Assembly: GCA_022575985.1 (NCBI GenBank)
Contig: JAKSXM010000272.1
Coordinates: forward strand, 4,650,001 to 4,714,000
From: Anagrus nilaparvatae
Taxonomy: Eukaryota; Arthropoda; Insecta; Hymenoptera; Mymaridae
Direction: 5' to 3'
Length of the DNA stretch: 64,000 nucleotides
Of this stretch, positions 11,483 through 21,700 are shown in pieces (the stretch's first letter is position 1; the number at the start of each line of letters is the position of its first letter). A program made the translations under genes and the position numbers. The notes below the pieces were generated by a model. The model had not been told where the DNA came from. It was given only the letters and a program-made list of their open reading frames with translations, and made no database searches.

Positions 11483-11668
11483 ATGATATACCTACTATTA
11501 AGAACCAGATTGGCAGGAAGAGTGGGCGGTTGGAGGGTGATGGATGGAGCCAATGGCAGCGACCATAATTACATCACCTTCAAAGTGCGTGATAGGGTTG
11601 TTAATCGGCCCCCGTACAAAAAGCGCCCACTAGGCTGGAATGTGTCAAAGATGGACGAGGACATTTGA
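11483..11668 (+). pseudogene. R1-type LINE endonuclease C-terminal end
   Basis: This frame shows the final AP-endonuclease motif as GWRVMDGANGSDHNYITF, in which the S-D-H triad residues are part of the catalytic site in this family. It then reads GWNVSKMDED, the start of the linker before reverse transcriptase. A stop follows at about 11666. The rest of the endonuclease and all of ORF1 are missing upstream. Confidence 0.75.
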
Positions 11669-11816
11669 GGATTATATATTATTATGATTTGTGGATTATC
11701 TTCGCGAAGAGTTCTCGGCTATCCCAGCCTGGGATGGATAACCGACCACCCCTCGAGAGGCAGAGACTCTTGTCAAGAGGGTAACTGCTCTTCTGAGAGG
11801 AGCTTGCGATGCCTCT

Positions 11817-12368
11817 ATGCCGCGTAAACGGCCCTGGAAGGGTATATGCTCCATGATCGGATACGCTGATGACGTTGCTCTAACCATAACAGCTCGAGAG
11901 CCAGAGGACCAGCAGAATACCTTGGATGAGGCCATGCGCCTTATCAATAGCTGGATGTCGGATCACGGACTAAGACTGGCAGTTCCGAAAACGGAGATTG
12001 TCCTTCTGACCCGGAGAAGGGTTGATACCATATTCGGCGTCAGCTTTGATGACGGAGGTAATCCCCTTATGATCCAGACCAAACCAGCGGTCAAATATTT
12101 GGGGGTCTTCTTGGATAACAAGTTGACCTACAATAGACAATTCCAGCAGGCCTGTGAAAAGGCTGGCCAGGTGACAAAGTCCCTCTCGTGGCTGATGACG
12201 AACATCGGCGGTCCCAGATCAGAGAAGAGAAGACTGTTGATGACGACAGTCAACTCCATCTTGCTCTACGGTGCAGAGGTGTGGGCGGACAATGTCCACA
12301 AAAAAAAGTACTGCAAGAAACTAAAGGCAGTACAGAGGCAGGGGGCACTTCGAATCGCTTGCTCGTAA
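11817..12368 (+). pseudogene. R1-type LINE reverse transcriptase fragment
   Basis: 183 codons with the catalytic motif YADDVAL near residues 17-23, then LRLAVPKTEIVLL and YLGVFLDNKL (RT motifs D and E) and the thumb region LLYGAEVWAD. The upstream motifs (NGKAPGP, YRPL, GFR, QGSVLGP) are absent because residues of the linker (PWKG) are joined to ICSMIGYADD. The frame is lost at about 12368 and the C-terminus continues in another frame. The relic cannot encode an active enzyme. Confidence 0.85.
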
Positions 12369-12575
12369 AAGACAGTATCAGAGCCAGCGATCCAGGTGGT
12401 GGCTCGAGTGATTCCCATCGATCTGCTTGCCTTAGAAAGGCAGGCGATCTAAAACCGTGAGGAAGAAGAGCGCGACATAGCTTCCGTTCGCGCTCGCTCC
12501 CACACACTGGAATGCTGGCAGTATAAGTGGAATGGTGACCCGAGAGGACGTTGGACGCACCGCCTTATCATCGAT

Positions 12576-12863
12576 TTGGAAAGCTGGATGAACCGTGATT
12601 ATGGAGAGGTGGACTTCTACCTCACACAGGTCCTAACTGGTCACGGTTATTTCCGCGATATGCTTTTCAAGTGGAGCAAGGTGACATCTCCGGAATGCTT
12701 GCATTGCCCGGGCGAGCTGGATACCGCTGAGCACACCTTTTTTGGGTCTCCTCGCTTCGCTGAAGGGCGACCGCCCTTCGATGAATGGAGGCCGGAAGGA
12801 GTCGTCCCGGAAATGCTGCCGCTAACTGGTACAGTGTGGCAGAGTACGTACGGGCGACACTGA
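12576..12863 (+). pseudogene. R1-type LINE C-terminal zinc-knuckle region
   Basis: About 95 codons contain YLTQVLTGHGYFRDML followed by a C-x2-C-x8-H arrangement (ECLHC, then AEHTFFGS). The last metal ligand of the usual CCHC is serine here. The equivalent minus-strand copy at 41476-41874 keeps that Cys but has lost the second one. The frame is displaced from the RT frame by indels in 12369-12575. Confidence 0.8.
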
Positions 12864-13408
12864 TCAGAAAAAAGGAGGAAGCTTTCCTCTCGTAGGCAAA
12901 TCTCCTCCTTTATCGACAGGGTATGGCGAAGAAATGCCTAGGCTGCATTGTTTCCGGACCGAAGTAATACCTAAACAGGGAGTTCCGGTCCGGATTCTAT
13001 GATATTGTCATAAATGCAGGAGGGTGGGGAGTTTAGTGGGTATTGTAATTCCTCAATTGTGCACATCTGGGCAACCCCAGATACAGAGTCCCACATAACG
13101 ATACAGTACGCGGTGTATGGTATGCGTAAATGCATTCTCCTCGTCCTACGAAAAAGGCCCCTTCTTGAAGGGGCCCAAAAAATTAAAAAAAAAAAAAAAA
13201 ACAATAAGAACCAGATAAAATTAAAATTTTTTTTCTTTAAAACAATCCGGATTTAGTTTCTAGTACCTAATATGAATTTTTAGCCAATAGTCAAGTTTGC
13301 CTTGGCTCAATTTACTCAAATTTATAGTAAGAAAATTTAAGTGAATTTTTTAAATCAATTGTCCAAAAAAGCCCAAAAATTAAGATAAGATAACGCAAAT
13401 ACAAAATA

Positions 13409-14537
13409 TCCTATCCTATCCTATCCTATATATATATAAATCTTTAATTATGTGTGTATGTGTGTATGTCCGAACGCGATAAACTAGAAAACGATAAAAG
13501 CTACAGATATAGGGTTTACGGCAAAAGATGGCAAAAATTACGGGTCAAAACATAGGCTAGGTTTTATTTCGATTGGTAACGACAAAAAATTTTTATGTTG
13601 AAAATACTGAATTTCCAAGAAAAAAATTTTTATCACATTTGTTACGTTTTTGGGGGTTAGGCCAATTTGTAAGCAAATGGTATGATGATTTTCTTGATGT
13701 TGGTTGGCTTTCACTTTTCGGCGTCTTGATTCGACTGGACCGTGATTTGGTATATTTTTGGAAGGAAGTTTGCTGAATTTAGGTTGTAAAATAATTCTAC
13801 ACTCGCGCTTTAAAAGTTAATTGAGTACTTTTATTTAGTTCAAAATATGCGTACCAAGAAAGTCTTTACAATTGCACTAAAGGGTGGAATTTAGTGAAAA
13901 TGCGAGACGATATTGTTGACCCGAAGTATGAGTGACGCGACGGTGAGTACGTGGTATTACTCAGTCTCTGATACGATAGTTAGTCGTTCATAGACTCCCT
14001 CGAAATGGGCTCTCCTTGTGAAAACTTGGTTTATATATTCGCGTGCTTGGGCGGTGCTAAAAAGGGGTATGTATAGAACAAACTCAACTTTCCCCTCGTT
14101 TAGTATTTTGATAGGTTAATGTTAGGGTGTTTCCATGATGGCCGACTAAAATAAAACGTTCATCGGTTATTCTTACTTTGAGGGCTGTATATTGATTGGA
14201 AGGCATTTTTTTATTCGACCAATGTCTTTTAATCCACGTATTGATTTTTAGGGGAATGTTTATTGTTACAATGTCCAGGGTAAATTATTATGTGTCTGGC
14301 GTTTTATAAGTATGATTGGAAAAGTAAAGATTTTATATATTAGGGTGGCCAACAATTCTAAACACATTTTCAAAAAAAACCAGAAAAACTGAAAACTGAG
14401 GAAAAATTTTATTATAAAAAAGAATTTTATTAGATTCGGGCATATTTTTTACGTATCCACCTAAATTTTCAAGCTAATCGGCTCGATCTGTCAAAAGTTA
14501 CAATCATTTTTCAAAAATTATAAAAGTTTAGGAATAA
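13409..14537 (+). mobile_element. Helitron copy A (3' truncated, split by LTR)
   Basis: Begins TCCTA x4 then TATATATATAAATC, with an A just before the first TC, as expected for Helitron insertion between A and T. The body (AACGCGATA, GGTTTACGGCAAAAGA, GGGTCAAAACATAGGCTAGG) is shared with copies B and C. A 729-bp LTR plus its target duplicate interrupts it at 13640-14368. It ends at GTTTAGGAATAA and is joined directly to the 5' end of copy B, lacking the CTAG hairpin end. It is non-autonomous. Confidence 0.8.
13640..14364 (+). mobile_element. Solo LTR, 725 bp, CATT target duplication
   Basis: Starts TGTTACG and ends CTAAACA. It is bounded by the 4-bp duplication CATT (13636-13639 and 14365-14368). 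Comparison with uninterrupted copies B and C shows the Helitron sequence resuming exactly after the duplicate. A TATA-like TTTATATATT lies near 14030. The phrase CTTGATGTTGGTTGGC with CTTTCACTTTT is shared with the LTR at 42048-42956, so both belong to one family. The 4-bp duplication and TG...CA ends suit Gypsy-type elements. No internal coding region remains. Confidence 0.85.
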
Positions 14538-14948
14538 TCCTATCCTATCCTATCCTATATATATATAATTCTTTAATTTTGTATGTTTGTTTGTTTGTTT
14601 GTTTGTTTGTTTGTCCAAAATGGATAAACTTGAACGCGATATAAGTTAGAGACGCGGGATTTACGGCAAAAGAAGGCAAAAATTACGGGTCAAAACATAG
14701 GCTAGGTTTCGTTTCGATTGCTAACGATAAAAATTTTTTATGTTGAAAAAACTGAATTTTCAAGAAAAAAATTTTTATCAAATTTTTAAAAAAACCCAAA
14801 AAAAAAACTAAGGAAAAATTTTACTATCAAAAAGAATTTCATTCGATTCGGGTATATTTTTTACGTATTCACCTAAATTTACAAGGTGATCGGTTCGATC
14901 TGTCAAAAGTTACAATCATTTTTCAAAAATTATAAAGTTTAGGAATAA
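14538..14948 (+). mobile_element. Helitron copy B (3' truncated)
   Basis: TCCTA x4 (14538-14557), then TATATATATAATTC, a (TTTG)n run, and the same body as copy A. It ends at the identical internal position as copy A (GTTTAGGAATAA) and is followed at once by the TCCTA of copy C. Length is 411 bp, without the 3' hairpin or CTAG. Confidence 0.8.
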
Positions 14949-14949
14949 T

Positions 14950-14981
<32 letters not shown>

Positions 14982-15028
14982 TATCTTATCTTATCTTATC
15001 TTATCTTATCTTATCTTATCTTATCTTA
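14949..15028 (+). repeat. Pentamer array TCCTA + (TCTTA)15
   Basis: One TCCTA (14949-14953), the 5' pentamer of Helitron copy C, is followed by fifteen TCTTA pentamers (14954-15028). TCTTA is the 5'-terminal pentamer of the second Helitron family (TCTTACTACTATATATA). This looks like reiteration of a Helitron terminus rather than an unrelated microsatellite. Confidence 0.9.
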
Positions 15029-15060
15029 CTACTATATATATTTGAAAATTTATTTGTGTG

Positions 15061-15101
<41 letters not shown>

Positions 15102-16485
15102 TATCATCAGGGCCAAACCAGTGAACGAATTTATATAAATTCGGTGTCAAATTAAAGAAAAAATGTCCGCGAGTGACATAGGCCATAGTTTTGCGATTCA
15201 GCTATCTTACTTTTGGAGATATTCAATTTTTAGTGTTTTTGAACTTAATAAAATTTTTAAAAATTTTTAACAAAAAATAAAATATCTTGGGACAATCGAA
15301 AAAATTTACTGTCACACTTTGTAGTATTCGATTTGGCACCAATTCTTGCGTATTCTCCTAAATTTTTATTCAAAACGGAGGTATCTTTGAAATTTTACAA
15401 AATATTTTTGAAGCTGGTCGGAAAATTTTAAAAAATTTTTTTACTTTTTGTGGTATTTATAATCATCTAATTGTGGGTCTGTGTGTGTATGTAAATGTTT
15501 CATCATCAGGGTCGAATCATTGTCAAAATGAAGTATCAAAATATAGAAAAAAAGTCAGCGGGTGACATAGGCCATAGTTTTGAAACTCAGTTACCGTACT
15601 TTTGAAAATATTCAATTTTTACTATTTTTGGAAAAAATAAAATTTTTTGAAAATTTGCTTAAAAAGTGAAATAACTTCTAAATATGATAAAATTTTACTT
15701 TCGGCACTATTCTATACGTATTCAGATAAATTTGCATAAAAAACGGACGTTTCTTTAAAAATGTAAAATTTTTTTAGAGTCTGAACATTCAAAATTCAAG
15801 AAATTTTATAGATTCATTACTATTCAGAAAACAAAAACATGATTGTTGTATCATAAATTAATTTTTTTACATTTAGTTTATCGAGATTATCTTTAACGAA
15901 TAATTGGGCCCTGTGAAAAACTAGATTTTGCATATCCAGGAATCAAATGTACGATTTTTTATTTAAAAATGACTGTATTATTTGCAATATATATTGTTTA
16001 GGCTACAAACTATTAGGACTATAAAGATACCCCTCTGAAAATTATTTGATAAATTTTTATTATGAGGCCTTAAATTCTTTAGATCAAAAAATACGGAAAA
16101 AATTGCATATCCAGTTAATAACACGAAGTTTAAATTATGAAATCACTAGCCGGCTAACGTGATTCATAATAGGTCTTGAAGTCTCTAAGTCTATAGAATA
16201 CCAAAATAGTACACGAGATACTAATACTAAAATGCTAGATTCTGTTGGATTCCATAAGAAATAAATTATCTTCGGGATTAGAAATAGTCTCTCCAATACC
16301 TTTTCAAATATTTTTCCTTAATTAATAATTTTAACTTTACTGGGGACAGAACTAGGCTCTTCTGAAAACTCTTAATGTGTTTGCATAATTATAAATGTGC
16401 AGTGAAACTTGATTTTCTTAAGCAACAGAAGCAAAAGTAAATGCAATACAGGGGGGGGCGGAGCCCCCCCTCCAACTTTTGCTAG
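14954..16485 (+). mobile_element. Helitron of second family, near complete
   Basis: The 5' end is TCTTACTACTATATATA (last pentamer at 15024), preceded by reiterated TCTTA. The 3' end is the hairpin GGGGGGCGGAGCCCCCC (about 16453-16469), a short spacer, and CTAG (16482-16485) followed by T. These are the classic Helitron ends. The interior has an internal duplication (ATCATCAGGGCCAAACCA near 15103 and ATCATCAGGGTCGAATCA near 15502) and no protein, so it is non-autonomous. It is inserted A|T within the first bases of copy C. A truncated relative starts at 30286. Confidence 0.85.
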
Positions 16486-17261
16486 TATATATATATAAAT
16501 CTTTAATTTTGTATGTTTGTTTGTTTGTTTGTTTGTTTGTTTGTTTGTCCAAAATGGATAAACTTGAACGCGATATAAGTTAGAGACGCGGGGTTTACGG
16601 CAAAAGAAGGCAAAAATTACGGGTCAAAACATAGGCTAGGTTTCGTTTCGATTGATAACGACAAAAATTTTTTATGTTGAAAAAACTGAATTTTCAAGAA
16701 AAAAATTTTTATCAAATTTTTAAAAAAACCCAAAAAAACAAAAAACTGAGGAAAAATTTTACTATCAAAAAGAATTTTATTCGATTCGGGTATATTTTTT
16801 ACGTATCCACCTAAATTTTCAAGGTGATCGGTTCGATCTGTCAAAAGTTACAATCATTTTTCAAAAATTATAAAAGTTTAGGAATAATATTATATATATT
16901 CGTAATTCTTACCGGTTATTAATTTAGTAGATCAATAGAGTAATTAAAAGAAACTTGTACAGGTATCATCAGGATGAATCCTAGAATTGGTAGTTGAGGG
17001 AAGCAACTGCCACTTGCGGATCCTAGGGAAGGGTACTCAAGCTTTGTATCGCTGATCACTAATTATCCGCCTTAGTTCCAACGTCCGTAATTTTTATGAT
17101 TTAGTAAATTTTAGATAATAAGTCGAGTAAAAAGGTTGTTATACAAACTATTGAGTAAGCTAAAACAACATATCTTTGGAAAAATGAAGTTGCAGGGGTC
17201 CAGGGGGGCGCAGCCCCCTTGGCGGTTGCCGAGGTGAGCGAAGTGAGCCGGAGGCAGCTAG
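16486..17261 (+). mobile_element. Helitron copy C (with 3' end)
   Basis: Continues copy C after its first pentamer (14949-14953): TATATATATATAAATC, the body shared with A and B, then about 375 bp not present in A or B. The end is the hairpin GGGGGCGCAGCCCCC (near 17204-17218) and CTAG (17258-17261) followed by T. Reassembled, copy C is about 781 bp. It is the only member of the head-to-tail array that keeps a 3' terminus. Confidence 0.85.
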
Positions 17262-17890
17262 TATATATATACATGTACAATGTACATAAAATAAATAATA
17301 ATAATTTAATATATAGTCAATTTGCGTATAATATAATTAATTTAAAAATTAAACTAAATAAATAGAATGTATAAATCCGGTGGAACCATCACAGAACTAG
17401 TATACTAAAATTTATTCCACCTATAATAAATGAGTAAATAAATAAATAAGTAAATAAACTATATATTCATCAACAACAGACTATGGGGTATCCAATCTTG
17501 ATTCTTTGGTAAGAAAATGCTTAAAGAGAGCTACTTTAAAGCGGCTTAAGGACGGGAGATTTCGGATGGAAATGGGTAGTAAATTCCAGTTTTTTACCCC
17601 TAAATTAATACTTGCGTCATTTTAAGCAAAAAAATAATATCTCTTTATTTTTTAGCTAATTATGGGAAGCTAAATTTATTCGAAAATTTTCTGGACTAAA
17701 ATCAGTATAAAACTATTTTTTCGGAACTACCAAATACAATAGTAACATTTGTTTTTTTGAAAGTTTTTTGAATTTTCCCTTATAATTTTCCCTTGTCCAG
17801 CAAGGTTGATTTAAACTTAACTTAAAAATAAAATATCCGTAAAAATGCGTTAAGTTTAGACAATATTGGAGCTTTAAAATAAAAAAAAAA
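17262..17890. other. AT-rich DNA, no gene seen
   Basis: Contains a (TAAA)n-like run at about 17425-17458 and a GC-richer patch near 17480-17600 (GCGGCTTAAGGACGGGAGA). That patch has the look of a LINE 3' region, but I cannot assign it. Confidence 0.4.
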
Positions 17891-18523
17891 AAATAAAATT
17901 AATTTTTTGATCTTTTGAAAAAAAAGTATACTTTCTTTAAAATTTACTTTCTCAAATATTCAATTCTCTCTATTTAACATTTAATAAGTGATTAGTCCAA
18001 CCCGGCAAAGAGTGCATGATAATAAAACCCCCATTTCAAACAAGGTTCATTATGCGTTGCATATATAAAAGACATATCTATTAACAATGAAAAACATTAT
18101 TTAGAATTTCAAAGTAACGGAAAAAAATTCTGAATGTTGTTATTTACAATGTAAAAATAAATTGAATATTCAAGCACAAATGCTTGAATTTTCATGCAAA
18201 ACTTATTTATAAATAAGAAATGAATTTTTTTGTTTGAATGATAAAATCATGTGTAGATTAGTGGACTGTATTTTTATATAATATTAATTAAATAACTGAA
18301 ACTGGTAATGTAAAAAAATAATAAAACTGAATTTAGTAGCACAAAAATATATAATTTATTTAAACAGGTGTGACTACTATAATATACTACTATAATAGTT
18401 GTCCTAAGACTGGGCACTGTGCGCCGCTTCTCAAGGCACGCGCTTACACTCTATACACACACGCACGTATACTACAAATACACGCATACTACTAAACTTA
18501 TATAATTATTATATTATTAATAT

Positions 18524-19263
18524 TTAAGGTACCGGATCTAACGGTAATTTTTTAGAAATCGAAATTATTTATATTTTTTTTTTAACTCATTATACCTTCA
18601 AAAATTTCCTCCAAAAATATTTAAGTGGGATTCCGCTTTATAACGATATTACACGACTCTAAACGAGCGAAATACTTAAGAAATAATACAACAACAAAAA
18701 TTTCAAATGCTATTTTCTCGAAACTACCTTTTTTCAACTGGCCAGGAGTTAATCTTCGGATTGGCTGGGCCGATTTTCAAAAACTTAAGTGCGTTGTCTT
18801 TATTAAAGTATATTACAGGGCAATTCACCATAAAATTATAAAAAAATTAATTTTAATATGCCCCTAGCAAGCGTAATAGGCTAAAAAAAACGTCCATTTT
18901 AAAAAATTTTTTTTTCGGCTATCCCATTTTTTTATTTTTTGGGTTTTTTTTTTCTATTTTAGGTGAATTACCCTGTGAGACACATCAGTTATTAAGAATC
19001 TTTTTGATTTTTTTGTTTCTAACATGCCAATCCTGAGATTAACTCCTGGCCATGGACCGAATGGATTTTTTGCACGTGTACTTTGGCGGCCTCTATAAGT
19101 ATAACTAATTATACAATTTAAAAAAAAAAAATTTGTTCATGTATATAAATGCATAATAAATTCATAAAAAAAATTGTAAGTTGATAACTAATAAAGGGGC
19201 TGAGAAATTAAATAAAGAAAAATGTCTTGAAACACGCCTTTCCCGTTAGATCCGGTACCTTAA
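18524..19263. mobile_element. TIR element bounded by TTAA
   Basis: Termini TTAAGGTACCGGATCTAACG (18524) and CGTTAGATCCGGTACCTTAA (19263) are inverted repeats of about 21 bp. Weaker internal inverted similarity exists (GGCCAGGAGTTAATC near 18743 against GATTAACTCCTGGCC near 19036). The outer TTAA on both sides could be a piggyBac-like target duplication, or simply part of the TIR. No transposase is present; the longest frame (18625-18867) has no recognisable motif. Confidence 0.75.
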
Positions 19264-19574
19264 TATAGTGTATTATTTAACATTCTCCCCCCTTTAAATT
19301 TATTTGCATATAAAATAAATTAACATGAAAAATATTATTAGTTTTTATGTACATATTAAAATAATTTAAAAATAATTTAAAAAGTTTATTAAAATAAAAT
19401 TTTAAATTTTAACCCTTAATTTTTTACAGAAAAATAAATACATCACAATACACTTTATTAATAAAGTAAATTTATATTAAAAATTTCACACATGCATTCA
19501 TTCATTCCAAATAAAATTACATTATTTACAATTTTTACAAAAATATTTACAATTTTAATAAAAAAAAAATTTAT

Positions 19575-20215
19575 AACCGGTTTATGTAACTACACAACCA
19601 ACGAGCATGGAACATGTTCATTTATAACATTGATAATAAAGTATCTATTGTGTTCATAATCTAAATATTTATATGCAAATATTTATATTTAGATTTTTAT
19701 TATAGAAATCATGCTGCTTAGACATCAAAGTGAACCAAATTAATTAAATTTTCAAATTATAATAGTTTTTTAAATAACATGAATTTATTTTTTATTAATT
19801 TTTACAATAAATTCTTAAAAATTCAGCACTAGGTACTTCTGCACCAAAGGTATTTAGGGACTTCTGCACCAATGCTCCCTAGGTAATTCTGCACCAAAGG
19901 TCTTTAGGGACTTCTGCACCAATAGTCCCTAGGTACTTCTGCACCAAAGGTCTTTACCAAAAGTCCCTGAATCGAAAATATTCTACGTCCATTTCACCCC
20001 CCCCCACTTTTTCAGCCCCCTAAAAACGTCAATTTTTCACCCCCCCTAAAAGCGTCAATTTTTCACCCCCCCCCCTAAAAACATCAATTTTCACCCCTCC
20101 CCCCCACCTAAAAGCGTCAATTTTTGACCTCCCCCCTAAAAGCGTCACTTTTTCACCCCCCCCCCTGCCGACCCGGACTTTTTCAAATACCCTATTCAAT
20201 GAACATGTTCCATGT
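19575..20215 (+). mobile_element. CATGTTCC-family element, short copy
   Basis: The left end (ACCGGTTTATGTAACTACAC) and right end (CAATGAACATGTTCCATG) match the 9.1-10.3 kb copy. It has only about five minisatellite units (19827-19965) but a larger array of a 28-bp poly-C unit (CCCCCTAAAAGCGTCAATTT, about 19998-20165). It abuts the 3' end of the BEL/Pao remnant. Confidence 0.75.
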
Positions 20216-20227
20216 TAAAATTATACC

Positions 20228-20412
20228 TTTGCTATTTCTTTCATATTTTTTGAAAACAGAATTAGCTTGTTTATTGGTCTAGTTAATTCAGTTGTAGCGG
20301 TTTTTAATTGAACAACTCTTACTAAACCATTATTCCCTGGGCAAATTTTCAGAATCTAGGCATAAGGCCATTTACCCAGAGGTAAGCTATCGTCAGTAAT
20401 TAGAAAAAGGAC
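20228..20412 (-). pseudogene. BEL/Pao integrase C-terminal tail (DUF5641-like)
   Basis: Minus-strand translation reads DDSLPLGKWPYA, a stop, ILKICPGNNGLVRVVQLKT, then LTRPINKL. This follows the pattern of the DUF5641 tail that ends BEL/Pao polyproteins. It lies only about 55 bp from the gag stop. Protease, reverse transcriptase, RNase H and the integrase core are therefore all deleted between gag and this tail. Confidence 0.75.
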
Positions 20413-20465
20413 GATTTTCATCATCACTAATAATAAATTTTAAATTTTCTTCTGCATTCTTATTA

Positions 20466-21296
20466 TCAGTAGACAAGTATATTTTTAATTAAATTAGAGT
20501 CAAAATTTTGACTGATGTTATAATCATCTGACTGATTAGAAAAATGCAATGTAAAATCATAATTTTTTTGACAAAACTTACATCTTTTTTCCGATTCACA
20601 TTCAGGCAGCATAGGCAATCCTAAACAATTGAAACATCTATGTTTACTAGACACGAATTCTTTTCTTTTAAGTAGAGTTTTGTTCAAAAAAATATCGCAA
20701 AAGGAAAAGAAATGATCTTTGTTACAAATAATACACTTGATTTGATTATCTTTGTTATTTTTTGAGTCATTATTTGTAACATTTATTGATGATTTATTAA
20801 AATTATTTACCGTGTTATCTTCGATTGACTCTAAAACAACAATATGATTTTCCATAAATCTAAGTAAATCTGAAAATAAGAGAGGTTCTTTTGAATTCTT
20901 TAAATTTCCAACATATTTTTCCCACTGTTTACGCGTACCCAAATCAAAAAGGGAAATTGAATGAAATACCCACATATCGTTCCAATACTTGGTATTTCTT
21001 TTGAATGCTTCTAATGCTTGTATAGGAGCTTTAATCCCGTTCAGAATTCGTTTTAATTCGGCAGAGGACTCTTTTTTCATAGCTTTTAAAATAAAAAATG
21101 AAGATAAATGTGAATTAACTAACCGCCTCGTATTCACAAATTTGTCGACTAACTTTTCCCAAACGAAAACAAAGTTATTATTTGTAATACTATATGAATT
21201 AACTAACTGAAGAGCTTCACCCTGTAAACTGGATTTCAAAAAATATAACTTAAAAACATCAGAATAATTTTTATCAATAACTAAAGATTTAAACAT
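20466..21296 (-). pseudogene. BEL/Pao gag, C-terminal two thirds
   Basis: 276 codons with a DUF1759-like gag segment (SSLQGEALQLVNS, WEKLVDKFVN) and cysteine-rich zinc-knuckle motifs near the end (CIICNKDHFFSFC, HRCFNCL, RCKFCQKNYDFTLHF). These features are typical of BEL/Pao gag. The N-terminal part is in a separate frame at 21509-21700, with stops between. It is not preceded by a recognisable LTR. Confidence 0.85.
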
Positions 21297-21508
21297 GTCT
21301 CGGAAATTCTCCTATTCCGTAAAACTACCATTAAATTTTAGGATTGGGATTCTTTCCAATTTTTCCAAATTATTTTCAGTGGCAAAACGTGAAGATCTAT
21401 GTGAGTTATTATTTTGAGGGCTATGGGTTGCTATAAATTCATTAATCTGTCATTTATTTTTTAAATAACTTTGTTCAACAAAATCAAAAGTATTATGTTT
21501 TATATAAT

Positions 21509-21700
21509 TTATTTATCAGAATTAGCTATATTTAAAATTTTATAATGATTTTCCTCAAAATAAAACCACATGTCATTCAAATTTTCCAAACGAGTAGAAG
21601 CATTGTATATGCTTTCATTCTCATCCTCAAGAAAATTGGTATACGAATTTTTAATACGTTGCGAAATCGAATTTTGCTCTAAAATTAAATTTTTTGCCAT
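21509..21700 (-). pseudogene. BEL/Pao gag N-terminal piece
   Basis: 63 codons beginning MAKNLILEQNSISQRI, a charged helical stretch, directly upstream of the gag fragment and in the same direction. Position and composition fit the N-terminus of BEL/Pao gag; the assignment rests mainly on context. Frameshifts and stops at 21297-21508 separate the two pieces. Confidence 0.6.

Larger units (their letters stand above)
11483..13201 (+). mobile_element. R1-type LINE, internally deleted
   Basis: In order, there are the end of an AP-type endonuclease, a linker, a reverse transcriptase palm segment, a C-terminal CCHC region and a 3' UTR. The 3' UTR closes with a perfect stem-loop, GGCCCCTTCTTGAAGGGGCC (13156-13175), and an A-tail to 13201. 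Order and motifs follow R1-clade LINEs. The linker residues (GWNVSKMDED, then ACDASMPR and PWKG) match the minus-strand copy near 44.3-44.5 kb. Here PWKG runs directly into the YADD region, so most of the fingers and palm are deleted. It is 5' truncated and not functional. Confidence 0.85.

Noticed and set aside
11696..11947. 83-codon minus-strand frame over the LINE
   Set aside because: Antisense shadow of the R1-type linker and RT.
13409..15028. TCCTA/TCTTA pentamers as telomeric repeats
   Set aside because: The common insect telomere unit is TTAGG. The pentamers here are TAGGA and TAAGA on the other strand, and they coincide with Helitron 5' ends.
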